From Micromonospora_J zhanjiangensis (GTDB lineage Bacteria > Actinomycetota > Actinomycetes > Mycobacteriales > Micromonosporaceae): 64,000 nt of DNA. The position numbers and the translations under genes are program-made. This document shows, one piece after another, positions 1 to 6,291 of the stretch (its first letter is position 1; every line of letters begins with the position of its first letter). The DNA lies in NCBI RefSeq assembly GCF_042650605.1, contig NZ_JBHSBN010000001.1:1-64000 (forward strand). The letters run 5' to 3'. The notes under the pieces were generated by a model. The model was not told where the DNA came from and made no database searches. It saw only the letters and a program-made list of their open reading frames with translations.

Positions 1-132
1 CGCTGGGACAACTCAAACGCCTGTGGAGCGCAGGTAAGACCGGACCCCGTGCCGGCACCGCGCCGAGAAGCAGGAATCCACCCGGACGCCGCGTGTTCCA
101 CGCGCAGCGTGGAGGGAATCTCCGTCCTTTAG
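1..132 (+). CDS. tnpB: TnpB (IS200/IS605 family) C-terminal fragment, 5' partial
   Basis: The first reading frame is open from the window edge to a TAG at 130-132. It encodes 43 residues beginning RWDNSNACGAQVRP. The N-A-C-G-x-x-V-R-P stretch is the usual C-terminal signature following the zinc-ribbon/RuvC end of actinobacterial TnpB proteins, the RNA-guided nucleases accompanying IS200/IS605 and IS1341-type elements. The stop codon lies inside the terminal hairpin of the element, as is normal for these insertions. Only the tail is visible, so whether the rest of the nuclease is intact cannot be judged from this window. Confidence 0.7.
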   Translation, partial: RWDNSNACGAQVRPDPVPAPRREAGIHPDAACSTRSVEGISVL

Positions 133-150
133 GGCGGAGAGATCGTCAAC
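1..150 (+). mobile_element. Right end of an IS200/IS605-type element
   Basis: Downstream of the TnpB tail is a typical subterminal hairpin: CTCCGTCC (120-127), loop TTTA, GGGCGGAG (132-139), with one G-T wobble. It is preceded by GTGGAGGGAATC and followed by ATCGTCAAC. Hairpin plus terminal GTCAA is the usual right-end layout of actinobacterial TnpB elements, which insert without target duplication. The inferred junction with host DNA is at about 149-151, where a membrane-protein reading frame begins abruptly. A near-identical right-end remnant lies on the other strand at 11145-11190. Confidence 0.72.
1..150 (+). ncRNA. Probable 3' part of an omegaRNA (TnpB guide RNA scaffold)
   Basis: In characterised IS200/IS605 elements the TnpB guide scaffold is transcribed from the 3' end of tnpB through the right end, and the flanking host DNA supplies the guide. 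This interval has the matching structure: tnpB tail, stable hairpin at 120-139, end near 150. The guide would start at about 150 in the disrupted membrane gene. This is inferred from layout only; no transcript evidence is available. Confidence 0.4.
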
Positions 151-1181
151 CGTGGGAACACCGGCGGGCGTACGAGGACGAGATGCTCGGGGTGCTGTTG
201 GCCGACGCCCGGCCCGGGCAGCGACGCCCCACGGTCGGGGAGGCCGCCGACCTCGTGCTGTCCGGCCTGGGTACCCGGCTCGCCGCGGGGCTGCGCGGCT
301 TTCGCGACCGGAGCTGGGCCGAGGCGGCGGCCACCGTCGGCCTGCTCGGTGCGTCTCTGCTGCTGTTGCACCGGCTGCTGCGGCTGACCGGCCCGCTCAT
401 CGCGGGCGCGTACTGGCCGCCGCCGAACGGCCCGGCCGGTCCGTCCGTCCAGCTCGGGCTGAGCGTCCTGACCTGCCTTGCCGTGGTCATCGCGGCGGCC
501 ACGGGACTGCGCCGGACCGCGGCCGTCCTCGGCTGGGCGGTGGCGATCGCCCAGGCGCTGACGGTGGTGACGTACCTGCCGGCCAACCCGATGGCACCCT
601 CCTACGCGGTGTGGCCGGTGGCCCTCGGGTTGGTCACCGCAGCCGCGCTGTCGGTGCCGGCGGCCGGGGTCGTCGCCACCCGGATCATCGGCGGACGTGG
701 CCTGGTGCTCTTCGGGGTGGCTGCCGTGGCGGTGCTCGCTGCCGGCGTGTTCCGGGACGCCACGATCGTCGGAACCGCCTTCTCCTGGCCGGGTGGGCTG
801 GCACTGTACGGCCGGGTCTTCTTCGTACCCGACCTGCTGCTGTATCTCGTCGCGGGCCTGTGCGCCCTGCTGGCAGTGGCGCGCGTTCCGGGACCGGTCC
901 GGCGCCGGATGGCGTTGATCCTGCTGCCCGTGCCGGTGGCGGTGCTGGCGGCCGACAGCTGGGGAGCCGGCTTCCTCGACGCCCAACTCGGGGACGTGAG
1001 CTACGTGAGCGCCGACCGGTGGGTGACGATGGCCATGGCGCCCGTACTGACCTTCCTGATCGGAGTCGCCCTGCTCCGGCGGCGGGAGCGGACCCTGCGC
1101 CTGCTTGCGCTCGGCCGTCGGGCCGACCATCCGGACTGGACCGCCGGCCGGCCGGACGAGGGGACGGATCGGGGTCGGTAG
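151..1181 (+). pseudogene. Multi-pass membrane protein gene, 5'-truncated by the IS insertion
   Basis: From the IS junction a frame runs to a stop at 1179-1181. It starts with EHRRAYEDEMLGVLLADARP and continues GQRRPTVGEAADLVLSGL, a cytoplasmic head typical of a widespread actinobacterial membrane-protein family in which 10-20 residues normally precede the conserved Glu-Met-Leu-Gly segment. About eight hydrophobic helices follow, with a charged C-terminus. The family's start codon and promoter are absent because the sequence upstream of about 150 belongs to the IS element. A GTG at 93 reads through from inside the IS right end and could still give a chimeric product, so loss of function is likely but not certain. 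The stop codon overlaps the -10 box of the next gene. The last bases of this gene (from about 1108) were included in the duplication seen at 10589. Confidence 0.6.
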
Positions 1182-1184
1182 GGT
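1179..1184 (+). promoter_or_regulatory. -10 box TAGGGT, leaderless start for the DUF6924 gene
   Basis: TAGGGT ends 6 nt before the GTG start at 1191, so the expected transcription start coincides with the start codon. There is no Shine-Dalgarno sequence. The same arrangement is kept at 10664-10669 in the duplicate. Confidence 0.55.
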
Positions 1185-1190
1185 GACCGC

Positions 1191-1598
1191 GTGACGAGCC
1201 AGCCTGTGACGTACGGGGCGCCGATCCTGCGCACCGACTTCTCCGCCGACTCCGCCTGGGCGGCGTTGTGCGCGGCCGTCGCCGGCGCGGCCGACGATGG
1301 CGAGGGACCGGACTGCGTCAGCGATCCGGAGTACGACGGGCTGACCGTCGAGGAGCTGGTCGCCGTCGGGCGGGACGACCGGGACTGCGCGTACGCCTTC
1401 GTGGCCGACCGGCGGACGATGACCGACCCCGAGCTGTCGGTGCTGGTGGTCGACCTGGACCGCGAGCCGGGCCGCACCTTCCGGGCCGTTCCGTCGCTGC
1501 TGATCGCGATCGACGGCAACCTGTCCTCGTCCGGGGTGGACTTCCACCGGTACGCCGAGAGCATCGACGCCGACGGGGTCCTCCGCGTCCTTCGGTAG
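1191..1598 (+). CDS. DUF6924-type protein, copy 1
   Basis: This encodes a 135-residue soluble protein of unknown function. The layout resembles the DUF6924 family of actinobacteria: a short N-terminus with P-I-L-R-T-D-F, a central segment DPEYDGLTVEELVAV, a strand-rich A-Y-A-F-V-A-D-R stretch followed by a V-L-V-V-D-L motif, and a conserved end GVDFHRYAES. No catalytic motif, signal peptide or membrane helix is visible. The GTG at 1191 is chosen because a -10 box sits 6 nt upstream and because the duplicate gene keeps the same start. The paralogue at 10677 differs at only a few residues near the C-terminus (SLLIAIDGNLSSS against AALIAIDDALSAS), indicating recent duplication. The GNAT gene follows after a 121-nt gap on the same strand. 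Confidence 0.75.
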   Translation: MTSQPVTYGAPILRTDFSADSAWAALCAAVAGAADDGEGPDCVSDPEYDGLTVEELVAVGRDDRDCAYAFVADRRTMTDPELSVLVVDLDREPGRTFRAVPSLLIAIDGNLSSSGVDFHRYAESIDADGVLRVLR

Positions 1599-1719
1599 TT
1601 CCCACGCTGTTGCCGGGACGGAGCCCTAGCTCTGGGGCGGCTGGCGGCTGCGCCAGAGCAGACTGATCGGTAGTGCATGTCGGGCGGGCCGACGCGGGCG
1701 GGCGGGATCGGAGTCGAGG

Positions 1720-2247
1720 ATGGCGGAACAGGCGGCGGCGGGACAGGTCCGACTGGTGCCGTGGACGGCGGCCGACCTGGAACTGGAACGGCGGTTCAAC
1801 GTACCGGAGATGAAGCTGCACCTGGGCGGGCCAGAACCGGACGAGCGCATCGTCGGCCGGCACCGGCGGATGCTGGAGATGGCCGAGCGCGGCACCGGCC
1901 TGATGTTCCGGGTGGAGGCGCCGCCGACCGGCGAGGTTGCCGGCAGCGTGGGCTACTGGGAGCGGGAGTGGGGCGGCGAGACCGTCTACGAGATGGGTTG
2001 GAGCGTGCTGCCGGAGTTCCAGGGCCGGGGAATCGCCGGTGCCGCCGTGGTGACCGTCCTCGCGGGTCTGCGGGAGAACGGCCGGCACCGGTACGTGTTC
2101 GCCTATCCCTCGGTCACGAATGGCGCGTCCAACGCACTGTGTCGAAAGGCCGGTTTCACGCTGCTCGGCGAGTGCGACTTCGAGTTTCCCAAGGACCATC
2201 AGTTGCGCTGCAACGAGTGGCGGCTCGATCTGGAACCAACGACCTGA
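1720..2247 (+). CDS. GNAT family N-acetyltransferase
   Basis: This 175-residue protein belongs to the Gcn5-related acetyltransferases, which move an acetyl group from acetyl-CoA to an amine. The acetyl-CoA binding motif is visible as E-F-Q-G-R-G-I-A-G-A at about residues 100-109, preceded by the strand YEMGWSVLP. The C-terminal part contains SNALCRKAGFTLLGECDFEF, the usual end of RimJ/RimL-like members. The N-terminus (VRLVPWTAADLELERRFNVP) is similar to aminoglycoside- or ribosomal-protein-type acetyltransferases, but the substrate cannot be assigned. The ATG at 1720 is supported by the upstream GGAGTCGAGG and by conservation of that stretch in the duplicated copy. The homologue at 11285-11622 is a decayed copy. 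A gene relic follows directly. Confidence 0.85.
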   Translation: MAEQAAAGQVRLVPWTAADLELERRFNVPEMKLHLGGPEPDERIVGRHRRMLEMAERGTGLMFRVEAPPTGEVAGSVGYWEREWGGETVYEMGWSVLPEFQGRGIAGAAVVTVLAGLRENGRHRYVFAYPSVTNGASNALCRKAGFTLLGECDFEFPKDHQLRCNEWRLDLEPTT

Positions 2248-2265
2248 CCGTTCCGGGTTCCGTCG

Positions 2266-2588
2266 GTGCAGGTACGGGTGCGCGGCACGCACGCCTCGGC
2301 CGACCGGGTGCCGTGCGCGGGCCGGCACACCTGGGAGAGTTACGCGCTGGTGACCTGCCGGTCGCCGCGACCGCCGACGACTACCAGACCGTCAAGGCCG
2401 AGCCGGCGGTGCGGTTGGTCTGCGGCGCCGGCACCTTCAAGCAGAGCATCGGGCTGCCCGCCGCGGCGGACTGGAAGTTCGAGGTGCTTCCGCCGACGCC
2501 CGAGGCGACGGCCGGCGGTGAACGCACCTACCGCTGCCTCGCCGGTAAGGGCGCGGGTGCCCTGGCCGGTCCGACCCTCGGCCGCTGA
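2266..2588 (+). pseudogene. Relic of a septum-formation-like exported domain, truncated and frameshifted
   Basis: Two frames must be joined to read a recognisable domain. The first frame gives RVPCAGRHTWESYAL. A one-base loss near 2350 then shifts to a frame giving GDLPVAATADDYQTVKAE, then AVRLVCGAGTFKQS and WKFEVLPPTPEA, ending RTYRCLAGKGAGALAGPTL. Cys-Pro/Gly-x-His-Thr-x-E, a V-C-x-x-x-T-F segment and a terminal Y-R-C-L-A are typical of the exported septum-formation-like domain common in actinomycete membrane proteins and kinases. No start, signal peptide or upstream half is present, so this is the 3' remnant of a gene whose 5' part was removed when the duplicated segment arrived beside it. 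Confidence 0.6.
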
Positions 2589-2890
2589 CCGGGCCGGGTT
2601 TCCCACCGAAGTCCCGCCCGGCCGGTGTCCCCCTCCCGCGTCTCCCTCCCGCCGGCTGCTCCGTCCCGGTGTCGCTTCCCGTCGGCTTCGACGACGCCGT
2701 ACCGGACAGTCCCGGACGACGCGGTGATCAGAACCGCGTCCCGTGCCGTCCGGCTCTGTCCTGTTCCGTCCCGTACCGCCCTGGACAGCGGGTGGAGAAC
2801 GTCTTTACATTGGACGGCCGCCGGGGTGAACTGTTCGACGAAACGGGACAGGTCCCGTTCTGCTGTGCACTGACGGGGGATCGGTCGGAA
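2589..2890 (+). promoter_or_regulatory. Upstream region of the HTH-ricin gene: promoter and palindromes
   Basis: This 302-nt region has no gene. A fair promoter is TGGACA (2782-2787), 18 nt, TACATT (2806-2811), which would leave a leader of about 75 nt. GGACAGTCC at 2704-2712 lies further upstream. A perfect 8-bp inverted repeat AACGGGAC-AG-GTCCCGTT lies at 2842-2859 inside the leader, well placed for repression. The same GGACWGTCC core recurs before the genes at 8014 and 9856. ACATTGG at 2808-2814 is also found at the equivalent place (7960-7966) before the paralogous gene. Confidence 0.5.
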
Positions 2891-4516
2891 ATGGGTGATG
2901 CGGGGGCCGCACCACGGGCCGAGGGCGGGACGCCGCCCGAGCGGGACGTCGGTCGGATCGCTCCGGCGCCGGACCACGCGTCCTCGCCGGCGGAGTTCAT
3001 CGGCGTCATGCGGGCGTTGAAGGAGTGGTCCGGACTCACCTACCGGCAACTCCAACGCCGGGCCGGAAAGACCGGTGACACTCTCCCGCACAGCACCATC
3101 GCCGCCGTGCTGAGCCGCGGCACCCTGCCTCGCGAGGAGCTGGTCGCCGCCTTCGTGCGGGCCTGCGGCCAGGACGAGACGGCGGTGACGATCTGGCTGG
3201 CCGCCCGAAAACGACTGGCCGCGCAGGCCGCGCTGGACACCCCCGTCCCGGGTGCCCCGGCCGTCCCCGAGCCACCCGCCGGTGGCTCCGCTCCGGACCC
3301 TGCCGACCTCCCCGCCCCGGCCGCCGTGGATGTCCCGCGCCCGGTGGCCCAGCACCGACCGACCCCGCCGGCGGCCAGCCTGCCGAACCTGCCCGCCGTC
3401 GAGAGTCCGACCCCGGGCGTGCCGGTCGTCGAGGAACGGTCCGCGGCCGCCCCGGAGGTGACCGCGGTCGACACCGTGCGCCCGGCCGCGGCGGGCGGTC
3501 CGGACCGTCCGGACGCGCCGATGGCCGAGATCGGGTTCCCGGCCGTGGCCGGCCCCGGTCCGGAACAGCCGGGCCCGGTTCCGGCTCAGTCGCCGGTCCC
3601 GCCGGAACGGCCGGTGACCCGGGCCGAGGCCCGGAACTCGGCGCCGGTCTTCGCCTCGGGCCGGCTGGCGTCGGTGGCGGCGCGGCGGAAGAAGGAGGGG
3701 TGGGTCGGCATGCACCGGCACGACCCCGCCACCGAGGTACCGCGCCCGGCCGGACTGCGCTGGCTGGTGCCCCCGATCATGTACCGGACCGGCTGGGCCA
3801 GCCGGGTGCTCTCCGGCGTACTGGTGCTGGTAATGGCGGCGGTCGCCGTGGCGGTGATCGCCCGGGCGGTGCGTGACTCGCACCCGCCCGAGGGTGCCGT
3901 GCAGGATCAGGGCCTGTCGGTCGAGGAGTCGGATCAGCCCGGTGAGGCGCCGAAGCAGACGCCGACCGGTTCACCGACCAGCCCGCGCACCCAGGCGAAA
4001 CCGGCGGCTACCGGATCGAAGGCGACTGGCGCGCCGTCGCCGACCAATCGACCTGCCGCGGCGCCGCTCGCCGGACCGTACCGGATTCATCTCGCGCACA
4101 CCGGGCTGTGTGTCGGCGAAGGGCCGGAGCTCTATACCGCCAAGCCGAGGACCGTGCTCGGCCAGCACACCTGCTCGACCGCCGGTCCGCCGACCAGCCT
4201 CGAACACGTCTCCGGGAACATCTACCGGATCAAGCTCGACCATCCGCAGTACGGGATCGGCTGCGCCACCGTCGACTACGGTGCCCAGGGCGACGGTCTG
4301 TTGATCGCCGGGGACGACTGCGGTAAGGACCGCAATGACCAGAAGTTCAGCCTGGAGCCGGTCAAGTCCCCCGTCGGGGGGTACCGGATGCGCTCGGCGG
4401 CCGGGGCGGGCTACTGCATCGGCATTTACGACGCCCGTCGGGACAACGGGGTCCAACTGGTCCAGACCAAGTGCTACGGGGGCCCGGAGCAGACCTTCAC
4501 CTTCGAACGCCGCTGA
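2891..4516 (+). CDS. Membrane-anchored HTH protein with exported ricin-type lectin domain
   Basis: This 541-residue protein is built in four parts. Residues about 35-110 form a helix-turn-helix-like domain (RALKEWSGLTYRQLQRRAG, then LPHSTIAAVLSRGTLPREEL). A long Pro/Ala-rich linker follows. A juxtamembrane segment PAGLRWLVPPIMYRTGWA precedes one membrane helix at about 303-325. The exported C-terminus has a Thr/Pro-rich stalk and, from about 395, a beta-trefoil of ricin B type with Cys pairs and repeated Q/K-x-F motifs, ending EQTFTFERR. This suggests a one-component transmembrane sensor, with carbohydrate binding outside and DNA or protein contact inside. The ATG at 2891 is preferred over upstream starts because the residues before it lack conservation and a purine-rich GGGGGATCGG lies upstream. 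A paralogue with a different exported domain is at 8014. Confidence 0.75.
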   Translation: MGDAGAAPRAEGGTPPERDVGRIAPAPDHASSPAEFIGVMRALKEWSGLTYRQLQRRAGKTGDTLPHSTIAAVLSRGTLPREELVAAFVRACGQDETAVTIWLAARKRLAAQAALDTPVPGAPAVPEPPAGGSAPDPADLPAPAAVDVPRPVAQHRPTPPAASLPNLPAVESPTPGVPVVEERSAAAPEVTAVDTVRPAAAGGPDRPDAPMAEIGFPAVAGPGPEQPGPVPAQSPVPPERPVTRAEARNSAPVFASGRLASVAARRKKEGWVGMHRHDPATEVPRPAGLRWLVPPIMYRTGWASRVLSGVLVLVMAAVAVAVIARAVRDSHPPEGAVQDQGLSVEESDQPGEAPKQTPTGSPTSPRTQAKPAATGSKATGAPSPTNRPAAAPLAGPYRIHLAHTGLCVGEGPELYTAKPRTVLGQHTCSTAGPPTSLEHVSGNIYRIKLDHPQYGIGCATVDYGAQGDGLLIAGDDCGKDRNDQKFSLEPVKSPVGGYRMRSAAGAGYCIGIYDARRDNGVQLVQTKCYGGPEQTFTFERR

Positions 4517-4547
4517 CCCCCGATCGGACGAGAACGTCTCGCACGCA

Positions 4548-4583
4548 ACGGCCCGGTGCCGCCGCTCGGCGACACCGGGCCGT
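4548..4583. terminator. Bidirectional hairpin between convergent genes
   Basis: ACGGCCCGGTG at 4548-4558 pairs perfectly with CACCGGGCCGT at 4573-4583. The 11-bp stem lies between the converging genes ending at 4516 and 4600. There is no U-tract, as is common in high-GC actinomycetes. Confidence 0.7.
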
Positions 4584-4599
4584 CCTCATCCGGTGCAGG

Positions 4600-5325
4600 C
4601 TATCTGCCGTAGTTGTACGGCAGCCGGTCGCAGGTGAAGGCCGCGAGGCAGTTCGGGTTCAGGTACTGGTGGGTGAAGATCCTGGTCAGCTTGGTGTGTC
4701 CGTCCGAATAGATGTCCTGCCGGTACACCTCGTGATTGGGCATCTGGTCATGCGTGCCGTGGATTTCGTACGTTCCGTTCTGCCGGAACGTCACGTAGGC
4801 GACGTAATCGATCGAGGCGACCCGGCTGCAGTACGGATTGGTCGCGCTGTGCCGGATCGCCGCAGAGCCGACGGATCCGGTGCTCTTCACGCCGACCAGG
4901 GTGATGCCCTTGGTGCTCTCGGTGCGAGCCGAGTCGTACACCAACTTGCCCTTCACCTTCTTGTACCGCTTGGTGGGGCTGATCGCCTTGTAGGCGTGGG
5001 CCGTTTTCTTCGAGAAGTCGAACTCGATCGCCACTCGGGTACGGTACTTGCCCGTGTTGAAACCGGGCCCCCGGTTGTCACCGGAGTACCACCAGTCGGC
5101 GCCGCCCTCGCAGGTGAGCGGCAGTCCTTCGGGAGCGTCCAGGTAGGCCATCGGAATGTAGGTCTCGTAGGTGAGCCACGACTTGGTGAGGTAGACCCGC
5201 CGCTTGTTGGCGGCGTGCCCGATCGTGGCGATTCCGGCGATCAGGCTCGATATCACCAGTAGCGCGGCGAGCAGCAGGAAAGTCTGACCGGGATGCCTTC
5301 TGACAAGTGCGGGAAATCGCGTCAT
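4600..5325 (-). CDS. Secreted or membrane-anchored protein of unknown function (possibly DUF3238-like)
   Basis: This encodes 241 residues. The N-terminus is a signal sequence or anchor (HPGQTFLLLAALLVISSLIAG, about residues 10-33) followed by an exported domain with YIPMAYLDAPEG, a W-W-Y-S-G-D-N-R-G-P-G-F motif and KYRTRVAIEFDFSKK. The G-D-N-R-G-F plus R-T-R pattern recalls DUF3238, but this is a weak assignment. Cysteines at C-E-G-G, N-P-Y-C, N-P-N-C and F-T-C-D may form disulfides outside the cell. The gene is Lys-, Tyr- and Thr-rich and visibly lower in GC than its neighbours, suggesting transfer. The ATG at 5325 is chosen because it directly precedes the signal sequence; the longer upstream frame looks non-coding. 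It is divergent from the NlpC/P60 gene at 5506. Confidence 0.65.
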   Translation of the reverse strand: MTRFPALVRRHPGQTFLLLAALLVISSLIAGIATIGHAANKRRVYLTKSWLTYETYIPMAYLDAPEGLPLTCEGGADWWYSGDNRGPGFNTGKYRTRVAIEFDFSKKTAHAYKAISPTKRYKKVKGKLVYDSARTESTKGITLVGVKSTGSVGSAAIRHSATNPYCSRVASIDYVAYVTFRQNGTYEIHGTHDQMPNHEVYRQDIYSDGHTKLTRIFTHQYLNPNCLAAFTCDRLPYNYGR

Positions 5326-5505
5326 GGCGAATAGGCAAGCTGTCCGCCGGATGTCTGTCGAGGAGCTTCGGTGTATCGGCCTGTCCCGGACCGGTGGCGG
5401 GAGTCCGGCCCGCCCGGCCGCTGTCCGAGCGAGTCCGGGTTGCTTGTCCGAAACAGTTCCGAGCAGCGGAATCACTGGCTGGACAGGATGGTCGGGGGTG
5501 CACTG

Positions 5506-6291
5506 ATGGCTCACCACGACGACCTATGGGAGCACGCTGTGCAGCCAATCGATCCGACGAACGGCCGGCGCCGGCCGGCTCTTCCGTCCATCATCAAGCT
5601 GTTTCTCGCCCTCTTCGTGATCGGTGGCGCGATCGCCGCAGTGGGAAGTCTGGCCAGCGCGGCGAGCCGGTCCTGCAGCGGCGATCTCGGCGAACGGGCG
5701 GTTTGCCAGGCGGAGCGGCAGACCGGCGACCGATACGTCTGGGGTGCGGAGGGACCGAGCGTCTTCGACTGCTCCGGCCTGACCTACTTCGCGTACAAGC
5801 AGGCCGGGCTGAACTGGGGACGTCAGACTGCGGCCGGCCAGTACGAGTTCGGCCGCAAGAAAAAATTGACCGTTCCGACCAGCAAACTGCGACCGGGTGA
5901 TCTCATCTTCTTCGACTGGAAGGGCGATGGCATCGACCACGTCGGCATCTATGCCGGAAAGGGCAAGATGGTGCACGCTTCCAGCACTTCCGGGAAGGTC
6001 AAAAAGGTGACCCTCAGCAAGTACTACCGCGACCACATGAAGCCTTATGCGGTCCGGCCGGAGGCGGCCCACAAGACCAAAGCGACGAAGCCCGACACCA
6101 AGCGTACGGAACCCACCTCGCCGAAGACCAAGTCGCCGGAGACAAAGTCGCCGGAGGTCAAGTCACCGAAGGTGAAGGAGAAGTCGCCGAAGCCCAAGCG
6201 GTCCGGATCAAAGAAGCCGGAGGACAAGGAGACCGATTCCACGGTAACGCCGATCTACGTGATCACCGGGATCGGAGGGGTGCTCCAATGA
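5506..6291 (+). CDS. Secreted NlpC/P60 cysteine peptidase with Lys-rich tail
   Basis: This encodes 261 residues. A signal anchor (SIIKLFLALFVIGGAIAA, about residues 26-48) is followed by an NlpC/P60 domain that cleaves peptide stems of peptidoglycan outside the membrane. The catalytic Cys is C89 in V-F-D-C-S-G-L, the catalytic His is H145 in I-D-H-V-G-I-Y, and H157 in M-V-H-A-S is the likely third polar residue. From about residue 187 the tail is dominated by Lys/Pro repeats of the type S-P-K/E-x-K, a strongly basic segment that could bind teichoic-type polymers, nucleic acid or an acidic partner. The ATG at 5506 has GGGGG 7 nt upstream. The stop overlaps the start of the next gene (ATGA), so the two are translationally coupled. 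Confidence 0.8.
   Translation: MAHHDDLWEHAVQPIDPTNGRRRPALPSIIKLFLALFVIGGAIAAVGSLASAASRSCSGDLGERAVCQAERQTGDRYVWGAEGPSVFDCSGLTYFAYKQAGLNWGRQTAAGQYEFGRKKKLTVPTSKLRPGDLIFFDWKGDGIDHVGIYAGKGKMVHASSTSGKVKKVTLSKYYRDHMKPYAVRPEAAHKTKATKPDTKRTEPTSPKTKSPETKSPEVKSPKVKEKSPKPKRSGSKKPEDKETDSTVTPIYVITGIGGVLQ

Larger units (their letters stand above)
1108..2260 (+). repeat. Segmental duplication, copy 1 (DUF6924-GNAT module)
   Basis: This segment carries the 3' tip of the membrane gene, the DUF6924 gene and an intact GNAT gene. It matches 10589-11635 closely: the DUF6924 genes are almost identical base for base, and similarity stops in both copies just after the acetyltransferase stop at CCGTTCCGGGTTC. Copy 1 keeps the full acetyltransferase; copy 2 has lost about 190 bp plus smaller pieces of it. 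Confidence 0.85.

Noticed and set aside
129..1547. Long minus-strand frame of 472 codons opposite the membrane and DUF6924 genes
   Set aside because: Composition is Arg/Gly/His/Gln-rich without any domain; it is the GC-driven shadow of the plus-strand genes.
2669..2890. Longer N-terminus for the HTH-ricin protein
   Set aside because: The stretch contains the promoter and palindromes and has no protein-like composition; ATG 2891 fits better.
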